From positions 173,284 to 237,283 of the forward strand of contig JAAEAF010002324.1 of assembly GCA_011037195.1 (NCBI GenBank): a DNA stretch of 64,000 bases, read 5' to 3'. A program made the translations under genes and the position numbers. This stretch comes from Triatoma infestans (taxonomy: Eukaryota; Arthropoda; Insecta; Hemiptera; Reduviidae). This document shows positions 22,320-33,412 of the stretch, one piece after another; positions within the stretch are counted from its first letter, which is position 1, and each line of letters begins with the position of its first letter. The notes below the pieces were generated by a model. The model searched no databases. It was not told the DNA's origin and saw nothing but the letters and a program-made list of their open reading frames with translations.

Positions 22320-22640
22320 GGCTGCTAAGCTCCGCCCACTGTCAAAGCTTTCTTAGTAGGTATGACATCATTTAACTCCACCTACAGGAGGTGTCACAAC
22401 TAAGTTGCCGAGCTTATAACGAAGCTAGGCAACTTCGATGGACAAAGAGAAATTGCAAAAGAAACTCCTTTCTGAGCCCAGGTGAGCACCTTGGTTGCGG
22501 CGGATATATAACTTTAGAGATGCTGTATCAGTTTTAGGAATTGGAAGATATAAGGCAACAGTTCAGATGAGAGCTGGCGCAAAACTTGTGGCCTGGGCTT
22601 GCACCTTTAAAACTGTTAAGTCAAAATAATAATAGTGTCA
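22320..22640. other. Unexplained segment of higher complexity
   Basis: This stretch is less AT-rich than its neighbours. On the plus strand an AG-preceded open frame (CTACAG|GAGGTG at about 22394) runs to a donor-like CCCAG|GTGAGC at about 22481. It could be a small exon or part of an unrecognised element. No known protein family is evident. Confidence 0.25.
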
Positions 22641-23587
22641 TAAACATTTCCAGAAATCTGTTGACACCAAATTTATTTTTCCCAAGCGACAAAACTAAAT
22701 ACAAAGAAATAAATTAAATAAAATATTTTAGACGATTTTTATTAAATTTAATGTAAAACTATCGAAGAAAATAACATACAAACTGGCAACAATATATTCA
22801 GAACAAAACTGTAATCTCATTATATAAAGATGGCGGTAGCATTAAAAAATGTAAAATGTAGTACTATAAAAGTGCCAAATAAAATAATAAAAACAAAAAT
22901 ACAATTATATTCTAATTATTTAAATATATCTTAGTGAAATAAACAACTTTGGCTTGTTGTTTCAGTTTCAAAACTATTTTCAGTAATCGTTAATAAAAAC
23001 CGCACAACAAATATTAAACCTGCCCTACCCCCCTAACCCCTAACTAAATACTTATTCGACATTTACTGTACCGGTTATGTTATAATATTTATGAGTTTCA
23101 TAAAACATGTCTCTGATGCTATATATATATATTAAATCCGGTTTTCAAAAGATAATTATCCTCATAAACTTAGTTCTAAACTTGAGTTAAGAGAACTACT
23201 GAATCTTTTTATTCCAGTTTATTTATAAATAGAATTAGATTCTAAAATAAATAAATAAATAAATAAAACAAGTAAAAATAAATTGTGATCTCCAAACGCT
23301 CACACGACTTTTACATATTGCAATTCTCAAAGAGCAGATTGGCAAATTTCCTTAAAAGTTGAAATTTTTATTAAATATTAGTTCCCTTATCTCTCACCAC
23401 ATTGAGCGCGCCAGATCGCACTGAAATGATGGTTAGTATTTTTGAATCAGAAACAAAACTGCTAACTCTTTCTATTCCTATCAATTCATTCAATTTAATT
23501 AAAACAAAAAAAAAATCTTTAAAATTGCAATTTTTACCTTTTAGACAGGCTGGCCATAAAAAAAAGTGGTAGGGATTATACATATCA
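22641..23587. other. AT-rich DNA
   Basis: No element recognised. Confidence 0.4.
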
Positions 23588-23747
23588 TTAAAGATATTTT
23601 CCGTGTTAGCCTGCTTCTTTTTGTGTGTCATCGTCCGGTTTCGTACGTTCGCCCATCATCAGGATGTTTTTGTTAAACAGTCTAATATTATACTGTTTAA
23701 CAAAAAACATCCTGATGATGGGCGAACACCCGTAACCGGTCGATGAT
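23588..23747 (+). mobile_element. Foldback element, family A (copy A4), minimal palindrome
   Basis: The arms are GATATTTTCCGTGTTAGCC to AAACAGTCTAATATTA and the inverse TACTGTTTAACAAAAAACATC to ACCGGTCGATGA. They are separated by almost no loop, giving a near-perfect hairpin of about 160 bp. Both outer ends are truncated. Confidence 0.75.
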
Positions 23748-24274
23748 GTAGTGGAAGAAGAAATGCAAAAATAAATAGTTTTGAAAAATATTTTAAATGA
23801 AATAATTTTGGCAAAAATAATGTGTTTTAGAGTCAGGTACTAAAATCAAGGTCATTGTTGCTAAAGAGACAAAAGCACAGGAATCCGTTGGGAAAATAAC
23901 AATGCCACTTGGCCAACTGTTTTGTAAGAGAAAATCCCCCGTTAGTGAGGGGGCATTCCTTCAAGACAGTCTGCATACTGCTTTCAAAGAAGATAGTCTG
24001 TTGTAGACACCAAACCAGAACACATCAGGACTGGGCCAGTTTAAGTTATAACATAAGAGTTTTTAGCATGTAATCTAGATAAATAATTGATTTATACATA
24101 ATCGCTGTAATATTATAAAACTATTTAAATTCACTTAGAGAATATATTTATTTCAAAAATAGTGGTGATTTCTTGATTATTTTCTAATACTTCACTCTCT
24201 ATAAACATATATACCTAAGTACAAAACCGCTCGAGCCACTACAAACATACAACAACTCAACACATCCAATAACA
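23748..24274. other. Unassigned DNA
   Basis: No feature recognised. Confidence 0.4.
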
Positions 24275-24352
24275 TTTCAATGACCACAAAATGAAGCAGG
24301 CTATCACGGACAATATCTCTGATGCTTTCCAGCTATGCGGAAAACCAACCAC
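24275..24352 (+). repeat. Family A, single right-arm fragment (A5)
   Basis: ATGACCACAAAATGAAGCAG to GCTTTCCAGCTATGCGG matches the outer part of a family A right arm. No partner arm is seen. Confidence 0.7.
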
Positions 24353-24479
24353 ATATTGTGGGTACTTCTCTTTCTCAAAACCAATATATCGTCAGTTTAA
24401 ATTTAAAAGTAATTGAAAGGCCCTTAAAACCTCTCAAATATATATATATATATATTTTTTTTTGACAAATATTTCAAAT

Positions 24480-25005
24480 AAAATTTATACGGTTTTTATC
24501 TATTATTAGTGACCATTTTCATGTTTAAAGAAAATCGTTATAATGGTTTTCGAAAATACCCCCAAAAAAACTCACTCAAAAACCTATACTGTAAAGTGGC
24601 ACTTCTAGTTGACTGGTTTTTTTTTCGAAACTTCCGGGGAAAAAAAAACAATTTGCCAAAAAAGTTTTCAAATAAAACTTATAGGTACTTAATTTTCGAG
24701 AAAATTTCGAGACTGAAAAAACTATTCATATTCAATAAAGTTGGCTGCTGGATTTTACACGAAACGTTCACATGACGGATACAGTTATTACAGTACGTAA
24801 ACCAATACTAAGTTTTAGCATCCTGCGAATTTTTAATATTTTAGTTATCTTGTTCAGATATACGCACAGACTGTTCGAAAAATATTTTTCTCAATCACAG
24901 GAGATATCTCAAAAATGTATTTCAGATGAAAACTCAATTTTCAAAAATTTCATAATAATCGCAATAGTTTACTCCTCTTACTAGGAATAAGATACAAATA
25001 AAAAA
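24480..25005 (+). repeat. Family C, diverged 3' half
   Basis: It contains AAGAAAATCGTTATAATGG, a GTAAAGTGGCACTTCTAG segment and the hairpin CTCTTACTAGGAATAAGA. Order and spacing follow family C; divergence is high. Confidence 0.65.
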
Positions 25006-27165
25006 TATTCCTTTAATCCAGAACAAATCTTAGAATACATCTTACTTTTGATTAATAGGCACTTTTTATACTACTTATTTCCGTGATATTAATTCAGGTA
25101 TCTTCACATATTTACTTAATTTTGGTTAAAACTAGTAAAAATAAAAAAATTGTTCAGAAAGACTCACATAATTTCATCCACTTAGTAAACATCTGTCCTT
25201 AATATTACATAGATTGCGTATGTATCACCACCTTTTAAGGGAAACCTTTTGTTCTTTTGTTACAGCAAATTTACGATGTTCAAACAAAAATGTAACAGCC
25301 TTTTTTTTTCCAAATAATCATGATAATCGGGAGAAAAAACAAAGTTAAAACTGCGGAGGGAAAAGAAAAACATAAATAATTTTAATGAGATGTTTATAAG
25401 GCAATGGCTAGAGGTGTTTTTAAAGAAAAAAAAGTATTCTTTGTTGCTCTAGAATTTCGGGTACATTGGTGGGGCCCTTCTTCAGGAGCTCTTTAGCGTA
25501 GGAGAACGTGTTTTTTTTTTTTTTTTCTTTAAAAACTTTTCTGGTTATTTCCGTAAAAATGTCTCATTATAATTTTAAGGTCGGACGATTTGAATACGAT
25601 TTTAAATTAATTTTAATAAAATACAATATTCCCAAAAAGTAAAAAGAGATGCTTATTAACAAAAAATGGAAGAACTTAAGGGAACAATTTGGATAGTTAG
25701 TTTTGCAAATCTAAAGCCTAGTCTTAAACACAACGAAAATTACGAATTATTAATATTTTTAGAAATCATTGATTGTGTAGTGAGTGCCTTAAATTAACAG
25801 AAAAACCTTAAAAGAAATAAAAGAAGGCCTTGGGAAAAAGTCTTTTTTAATCAAGGTTCTAACATTTATCTTGAAATGTGATGGCTGTTTAAAAGAATTT
25901 TCTGAAATGAACACATTAAAGGATGATTTATTCCGAGGTTATAGACCACTAAGGCGAATAACTTGACTAAAAAACAAAAAAACAAAAAAAAAAAAAGAAA
26001 GAAAGATAGAGTGAGATGAATAAAGTTATAATGTAATAAGGTATTTCGTTAGCGGAGCGTGCATAAATGCGGCCAAGAATATTCATCAAGGTTTAAAATC
26101 ATGGTAGAGTGGTAAAAGAAGAGAATACAGTTACTTTTAAGGGTCCTATCTCTTAGCCGCAACACTCTTACACTCTCATGGTCTTTAAGGGATGGACCAT
26201 TCTCTTAAGAGAGATGGGAAGGGTGTAATAGAATGGGATGGTAAAGTGGGAAGATGGAAAAGTGGGAGTAGAGAGAAAGGGAGCTAACTGCTTTAACTCA
26301 AGGTGAAGTGGGCTCACGGTTCGATCATTCATTAACCCAAAAATATTCCTCCAGTATACTGGGGTGCTGTATTCGGCAATCTAACACAATAACTAGCTTC
26401 AACATAAACCATCAAAATCAGCATCCTCTTAAATCGATTCTCAACCTACATTCATTTCAATTACAACAAGTCAATACTGTTGTATATTAACAGCAATCTA
26501 TTTATGAAAATAAAAAAGTTTATCTTTAAAGAAAACTACTATTTCATTTATATATTTTGTTCCCATTAATATGACGACGGTAGATACGTTGCCCACCATA
26601 TTCTTGAATCATTGCCAAATAAAAACAAACATTTGAGCGCAACTTTCATAAAAAAAAAAAAAAATAAAAAAAAAACTTTTTTAATACATATATTTTAATC
26701 TAAATCGTTTCATTTTTTTTTTTTTTGAGTAGAAATATAAAGTTTGGAAATTATTTCTTTAATGAAACTATCAAATTTTTCTCAGACCAATCTACTTATT
26801 TATTTAACGTTAATTCTCTAATTTTTATATTTCACTACTTTATTTTTTATAAAATATACTTATTATTAATTTCTGTGCAGTTTCTATTATAAGAAAGATT
26901 CTATAAATTATTTTACATTACAGAAATAAAAATCTGGTACATCCTGGTAATAAAATTACTTCAAATTGGAACTTTTTTTTAGACTTAAATCCGGCTACTT
27001 TTAATATTATTTACGTGCAGAGAGAGTATAACACATTCACAATTGGACCCATCCTAGAACGAACGTCTGGACACATCTTTCCAGAATTACTTGAAATGAA
27101 TTTACACAAAAAATTGTCTTCAGTAAGGCAGGTGGTAATTATAATCTTACAATTATTTATCTATT
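25006..27165. other. Mostly AT-rich DNA with one weak inverted repeat
   Basis: AGGGTCCTATCTCTTAG (about 26139) and CTTAAGAGAGATGGG (about 26204) are inverted copies. At 27018-27131 an open frame lies between an acceptor-like ACGTGCAG and a donor-like CAG|GTGGTA; see findings. Nothing else was recognised. Confidence 0.35.
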
Positions 27166-28170
27166 ATTTTTACTTTCTCTTACTCCTAAGTAAGAGGAAG
27201 TATTGTAATCGCGTCAAATTTTCGATATCGAGTTTTCACCGGAAATATCCGTTTTGAGGTCCCCTGAGTCCAAAAAAGTGATTTCTAGCAAATGTCTGTG
27301 TGAGTGTGTGTCTGTGTGTATGTGTGTATGTGAACAGCATAGCTCAAAAACAAAAAACCGTAGAAAGTTGAAACTTGATATTCCATTTAGGTATTACCAT
27401 GGGATCTGACAGTACGTTATCTGTCAAAATTCCTCAATCGGAAGTACCACTTTACTAGTTGGATTTTTTACTTTTTTGCGATTTTCTCAAAAATGGCTCC
27501 GACGATTTTCTTTAAACTTGAAATATCAACCACATATTCAAAGAGCTACAACTATTATCTGAAACATTTCTCAGGGAAAATGCAATGAAGGGCACTTTTA
27601 GGGGAGGGGTGGAGTTAGGTTTCCATGTAAAGTGCTATTTCAGTTTATTAGACAATTCTGTCATCTAAATAATGTTAATTAGAATTGAATATGTTGTTGA
27701 AATTCCGAGTTTGAAAAAAATTGGATAACCAGAAGTGCGTTTACTTTACCATTTTATTAAATGATTTATTCTATTTTTCGCAATTTTCTCAAAAATGGCT
27801 TCGACGATTTTTTTGAAACTTCCTATATAAATTAAACATGCAAAGATCTACATCTTTTATTTAAAACATTTCTTTGGGAAAATTCTTTTAATAGCACTTT
27901 TAGGGGAAGGGTGGGGTTATGTTTTTTTCTAAAAGTGCTATCATAGTTGATTATACAATTCTATCATCCAAACATAATTAATTAGAAATAAATAGATGGC
28001 TGAAATTCAGTTTCAAGAAAATTAGTAAACCGGAAGGGCGCTTTTACTGAACAGTTTTTTCAGTTTTCGACGAATTTCATTCAAATTTGGTACACAAACT
28101 ATGAAATTTGTCCATTATAATTTTGAGAACTGGAGTAAGAGAAAGTTGTGTGAGTGTTTCACACCAGATT
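27166..28170 (-). repeat. Family C, full copy with two internal modules
   Basis: Plus-strand reading starts with the terminal hairpin (CTTACTCCTAAGTAAG) and ends GTGTTTCACACCAGA followed by a T-run. The internal module with CCACCCCT-type and GTGCC-type blocks occurs twice. The TG-rich tract is near 27300. Its T-run is shared with the A-tail of the adjoining reverse SINE. Confidence 0.9.
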
Positions 28171-28412
28171 TTTTTTTTTTTAATTTAAGGCGCGTCAACA
28201 TTTATGGTCATTGGCGCCCACTAGAGCCTTCTCAGTGCATGCCGGCCACCGGACAGTGTTCTCTCGTTACAGACAACACTGTCCCTCACCGGACAGTGAG
28301 CTGTAGAAGGCTCCTCGGAAGAAAAAATTTAAGGGTGGCACAGCTGGATTGAACCCGGGTCCTCCGCGTGGGAGTCCAGTACGGCTAACCACTTAGCTAC
28401 TAACCCTTTCCT
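28171..28412 (-). mobile_element. tRNA-derived SINE, family 1, joined to family C
   Basis: Minus-strand reading gives the TAGCTAAGTGG A-box, the body and a GCGCCTTAAATTA tail whose A-run continues directly into family C TCTGGTG. The B-box is slightly eroded (GGTTCAATCC). The same SINE-C junction occurs at 56867. Confidence 0.85.
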
Positions 28413-29225
28413 TTCAAATAGTGTTGAAATAATTTCATTAGTTACATTATGTAAATTAAATTGAACAATAGTAACGGAAAAGTTACTTTTTTTTAATCAA
28501 TTTTTTTTTTTTTTAAATACAATTAATTGATTTGATTAAAAAATTAGTGCAGAAAGAAGAAAGTAATGTAATATTCTGTCGTCATGGTGACTGCTGCTAA
28601 TTTTATGCTGACGTGACACGTGTACAGGGAGAATTAAGCCCCTTCTTTTATTTATTTTCTATCCCCTTGGAAAAAAATAAAACCTGGCCAGTTAATTCTT
28701 GTCACAGTTTGACATTTGGATTACTAACAACATAAAAGTAAAATTATTAAAATTTGTGTAAATATCTTTCATTTAATTGTTTAAATAAACATAAACAAAC
28801 AAAAAATAATAATAATATTAATAATTAGAATGTGCAAAGAAAATGAAACAAAAGTGATATGGAAATTTTGTTGTAAATTATTCTGAATTTCAGTTAAAAC
28901 AGAAACACAATCTGATGTCAAATACTCCCTCACACACGATTTTCTGCGACTTCAAATCTCATACATCTAATTGGCACATTTATCTCTAAGTTGAATATTT
29001 ACTAATTATTTAATTACCCTTAATTAATATTATATACACAGATGGTGGGTGGGGAAATCTGCAAAATTATACTGAAATTACAGCTCAGAGGGATAGAACA
29101 TATTGCAGTTCCTTAAGAAAATATTCTTTGCACTCGAAAGATTTTTTAATTGATACAACATCAAGTCGAACCTATAATTAGCTTATATATTATAATATTT
29201 ACGTATATATAAATAAATTAAAAAA
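28413..29225. other. AT-rich DNA
   Basis: No feature recognised. Confidence 0.4.
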
Positions 29226-29584
29226 AAAAATCTGGTGTGAAACATTCACACAACTTTCTCTTACTCTAGTTCACAAAATTATTATAATCGACAAATTTTA
29301 TAGTTTGTTTGTTAAAATTTAATGAAATTCGTCGAAAACTGAAAAAAAAAAAATGTTCAGTAAAAGCGCACTTCCGGTTTACTAATCCAATTTTTTTTTT
29401 AAACTCAGAATTTCAGCCATCTATTTATTTCTAATTAATTTTGTTTGGATAATAGAATTAATCCACTATGATAACTATGAAAAAATCAACTATGATAACA
29501 CTTTAGAGAAAAACATAACCCCCTCATCCCACCCCTAAAAGTGCCCTTAAATGAATTTTTTCTAGAGAAATGTTTTAAATAAAA
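29226..29584 (+). repeat. Family C, 5' third, duplicate of 30217-30545
   Basis: It runs from TCTGGTGTGAAACATTC to GTTTTAAATAAAAGT and shares private variants with 30217-30545 (for example CTCTAGTTCACAAAATTATT). The two are copies of one insertion, with the Pao fragment between them. Confidence 0.85.
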
Positions 29585-29585
29585 G

Positions 29586-30220
29586 TAGGCGAGGCATAAG
29601 AGAAGGGAGGTATTCAGACCTCCACCTCGTCCAAAACGACTGAATCGCGTTCTGAACCCAATGCAATTGGCGAGGGGTACAATCAATTATGGCTTGGTCA
29701 GCGTCAGGAGGTACAGTCAGTGGACGACCTAACAAAAAATGTGCTGGTGTAAGTGCAGTCATATCATGAGGATCACTCGACATTGGTGAAATCGGCCTAG
29801 AATTGAGTATGCCCTCTATCCGAATTATAAGAGTATTCAATACCTTATAGGTAGGGGTTTGATTAACTAATACACGAGTTAAGTGATGTTTGGTCGACTG
29901 GACAGCTCTTTCCCATAGGCCACCTTGATGAGGAGCAGAAGGTGGGTTAAATTCAAAGTGAATGCCTTTAGAAAAGCAAAATTCTTTTATAAGGTTCGAA
30001 AAGGTTGGATCAGTTCGGAGAGTATTGAGAGCCTTGCGAAGAGACGCAGATGCGCCAATGAAATTTGTTCCACAATCAGAATCGAGGTGAGATGGACAAC
30101 CTCGACGACTGATGAAACGTTGGAGTACATCAATAAACTCAACCGATGACAAGTCCGAAGCCAACTCTAAGTGTATAGCCTTGGTAGACAAACATATAAA
30201 AATGCATAAATAAACCTTGT
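29586..30220 (-). pseudogene. BEL/Pao LTR retrotransposon integrase fragment
   Basis: The minus-strand frame encodes an integrase core: FICLSTKAIHLELASDLSS carries the first block, LDSDCGTNFIGA the second catalytic Asp, and HQGGLWERAVQSTKHH the Glu. RPISPMSSDPHDMTALTPAH is a hallmark of BEL/Pao pol C-termini. About 200 codons are uninterrupted, which suggests the fragment is not very old. The reverse transcriptase, the upstream part and both LTRs are absent. It lies exactly between two copies of the same family C 5' segment. Integrase catalyses insertion of the retrotransposon cDNA; this piece cannot work alone. Confidence 0.9.
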
Positions 30221-31217
30221 GAAACATTCACACAACTTTCTCTTACTCTAGTTCACAAAATTATTATAATTGACAAATTTTATAGTTTGTGTATTAAAAT
30301 TTAATGAAATTCGTCGAAAACTGAAAAAAAAAACTGTTCAGTAAAAGCGCACTTCCGGTTTACTAATCCAATTTTTTTTTTAACTCAAAATTTCAGCCAT
30401 CTATTTATTTCTAATTAATTTTGTTTGGATAATAAAATTCTATAATCAACTATGATAACACTTTAGAGAAAAACATAACCCCCTATCCCAACCCAAAAAG
30501 TGCCCTTAAATGAATTTTTTCTAGAGAAATGTTTTAAATAAAAGTTGTACATCGTTGTATATGTAGTTTATGTAGGAAGTTTCATGAAAAATCGTCGGAG
30601 CCATTTTCGGAGCAAATCGTGAAAAAATCATTTAGTAAAGTAGTGGTAAAGTAAACGAACGTCTGGTCATCCGATTTTTGTTTCAAACTTAGAATTTCAG
30701 CAACATATTCAATTCTAATTAACATTAGTTAGTTGACAGAATTGTCTAATAAACTGAAATAGCACTTTAGAGGAAGCCGTAACCCCACCTCTCCTCCAAA
30801 AGTATCCTTAAATGAATTTTTCCGGACAAATGTTTCAAATAAAAGTTGTAGCTCTTTGTAAGTGTAGTTGATATAGCAAGATTCAAGAGAATCATGGAAG
30901 CTATTTTTGAGAAAATCACAAAAAAGTATAAAAAAAAACAAACTAGTAAAGTGGTACTTCCGGTCGAGGAATTTCGACCGCTGGTTTACCATCGGATCCC
31001 ATAGTGATACCAAAACGGAATATCAAGTTTCAACTGTTTCTGATTTTTCGTTTTTGAGCTATGCTGTTCAAAAACATACATACACAGACCATTTGCTAAA
31101 AACCAACTTCTTTTTGGACTCAGAGGACTTCAAAACGGATATTTCCGGTGAAAACTCGATATCGAAAATTTGACACGATTACAATATTTCCTCTTACTAG
31201 GAGTAAGAGGAAGTAAT
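30217..31217 (+). repeat. Family C, full copy with two internal modules
   Basis: It starts TGTGAAACATTCACACAAC, has module starts near 30351 and 30660 and the third-part start near 30954, and ends in CTCTTACTAGGAGTAAGAG. The first three bases of the family start may be lost at the Pao junction. Confidence 0.9.
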
Positions 31218-31385
31218 AAAATACGTTATCAATGGTTGAATAAGGGTTTTCTAAAACTGGTCGGTGATTCATGTAAATACATTATTTTTGTTTACTCAGC
31301 TAATTAGTGTAACCAAAATTAAATAAAGAGTTTTGAAATTGTATCCATAAGCGTGCTAATTGAACACCGTATAAAGGGAACGAGC
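31218..31385 (+). repeat. Family E segment, copy 1
   Basis: This segment of about 168 bp recurs inverted at 48488-48655 with few differences (for example TTATCAATGGTTGAATAAGG). In both places it directly follows the 3' end of a family C copy. Confidence 0.85.
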
Positions 31386-31388
31386 AGA

Positions 31389-31389
<1 letters not shown>

Positions 31390-31427
<38 letters not shown>

Positions 31428-31555
31428 ACACACTCGCACAATTTTCTAAAAACCACTTTTTTGGAGATAAAATGGATATTTCCGTGAAAACTTGATATCG
31501 AGATATTGACATGATTACAATACTTCCTCTTACTAAAAGTAAGAGAAGGTAATAA
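31390..31555 (+). repeat. Family C, 3' fragment with (CA)n tract
   Basis: A CA tract (31394-31432), AAAAACCACTTTTTTGGA and the hairpin CTCTTACTAAAAGTAAGAG give the last 150 bases of family C. Confidence 0.8.
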
Positions 31556-31632
31556 CTTAACTCTATTTTCGAGGGAATTAAGATAATATTCTGGAAGTTC
31601 TTAATGCATTTATTATAGTGATGCAATTAAGT

Positions 31633-32240
31633 CAAACGTTTTCCAAACTGTAGGGCGTGCCTCTCTAGCGGGGAAGCGCGAAACAATTGCAAGGGGGCAC
31701 GCAGCTTTTATCAGAAATATCTCCTTTAAGGCCAATCAACTTTTGTGAAAAGATATGCTGAGAAAAACTTTGCCCACGTACTAAAGTAAATATTGTGTTA
31801 TATTGAATATGTTTACTTTTTGTATTTTTTAAACATTAAATGTGTTTATGTTCTATCATAATAAATATTTAATTTTTCCGTTAAAAATAAACAAAATATA
31901 TAAATATTTTACTGAAATCCATTAAATGTGTTGTAACGATAGTATTTATAAGTTATGACTGTTTGTGAGTTGTTATTACGTTGTGTTGAAATATTTGTTT
32001 TGTGGCATTTTTTTAAAGATTATTTTAAATGTACATATTATTAACTTTCACACTCCGTACAATAAATAAAGACTATATTTTTCTGTTAAGAACTTTACAA
32101 ACTATAGCACATTGTTTTGTGATCTTTATAAGAATCGTATTTATAAAATTAAACTTAAAAACAAAATTGCAGGGGGCGCGACAATTTATTATGAACAAGA
32201 AGGGGGGCGACTACACAAATGCTTGGAAACCAGCTGGTAC
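31633..32240 (+). mobile_element. Possible hAT-type non-autonomous element
   Basis: GTTTTCCAAACTGTAGGGCG on the left and GGGGGCGACTACACAAATGC then TTGGAAACC on the right resemble the inverted GGTTTCCAA termini and GGGGGCGC blocks of some hAT elements. A 6-of-8 flank match with ATTAAG in common suggests a target duplication, but the ends are uncertain. Confidence 0.4.
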
Positions 32241-32244
32241 CAGC

Positions 32245-33113
32245 ATTAAGCTGTTGCAACAAATTCCATATTCATCAATCTCTATGCATCCATACATACA
32301 TCCATCTTTGTAAGAGCCAAACCGACACGGAGATGGTGTATAAAGGGAAACTGGAGTGACTAGAAAGCCAGATCTGGTAGAAATCTTGTTTTGAGTAACT
32401 TAGATATGTCTGTCACGTGGTATATTATAATTTAATGGTTTTGTAATACTATACAAACAGGCTAGTGGAAGAAGTGTATATTCTAGTAAGCTAGAGCAAA
32501 CAAACATGTGTGTTTGTTTTGTCTAGTAAGTTTGTTCTTTTTAATGCATTACTGGAAAAATACGTCGATTTCCCGGGACAAATAAGTCGAATTATATCGT
32601 ATCCCAGAATGAAACAAAACGAATAAATACGTTAACTAGTGGTCAAAGTAGTAATATATAAAATGAGTGAAAGAGAAACTGAAAAAATTTTATGTTATTA
32701 TAATGGATGTGTTAGGTGGAGAGAATTTGTGTCTGGTTGATGATATATTAATTAAGAGACACAGACTGCCTGGACTTTACAGTGGAGAAACGTTTTAAGG
32801 TAGAGTGGTATGAAAATGACACGTAGCCGATTGAATGTATTGAACTGAATTCAACTGTTTTTATGGACTGTCCGTCGCTATATTTATACAGCTTCTCTCA
32901 CTCCAGTCCAAGAGAGTGGTTGAGCTTCTCTTTGGTTGCTGTTACATTATCTATGTTGTATCAACTGAGAAATTCCCCATAACAAATGATTATTTGTGTT
33001 CCCTTCATTAGAGGTTACAAATAAATTTATATTGTCACCTCCAGCGAGATATATGAGTTCAAAGGATTACAACTTGCAAGAGTTTATTTCAAGAAAAACA
33101 CAAACAAAACACA

Positions 33114-33165
<52 letters not shown>

Positions 33166-33410
33166 AATGAAAAAAATAACATTCAATGAAATCGTAAATA
33201 CATTTTTATGACCTAAAATCCCCTGATGATTCCTAAGTGGAATAACTATTTTGAGCTACCTACAATTTATGAATATATACAACATTACTTCCTTTCATAA
33301 AATGTAAAAGGGAGTACAAAAAAATTGATGAACGAAAAATTCAACCCAATTCTCTACATTACCGACCCAAATTTCCGGAAACTGTGATCCATTCACGAAT
33401 GGATGTATTA
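32245..33410. other. Unassigned DNA with a (CA)n microsatellite at 33116-33161
   Basis: Some parts (32860-33000) are less AT-rich and look like LTR sequence, but no paired LTR, primer site or TG...CA border could be defined. Confidence 0.3.
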
Positions 33411-33412
33411 TA

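Noticed and set aside
29562..30227. Independent integrase gene
   Set aside because: The long frame is a Pao fragment without reverse transcriptase or LTRs; the last codons run into family C.
31300..31626. Poly (VC)n-containing frame
   Set aside because: It is a translation of the (CA)n tract in a family C 3' end.
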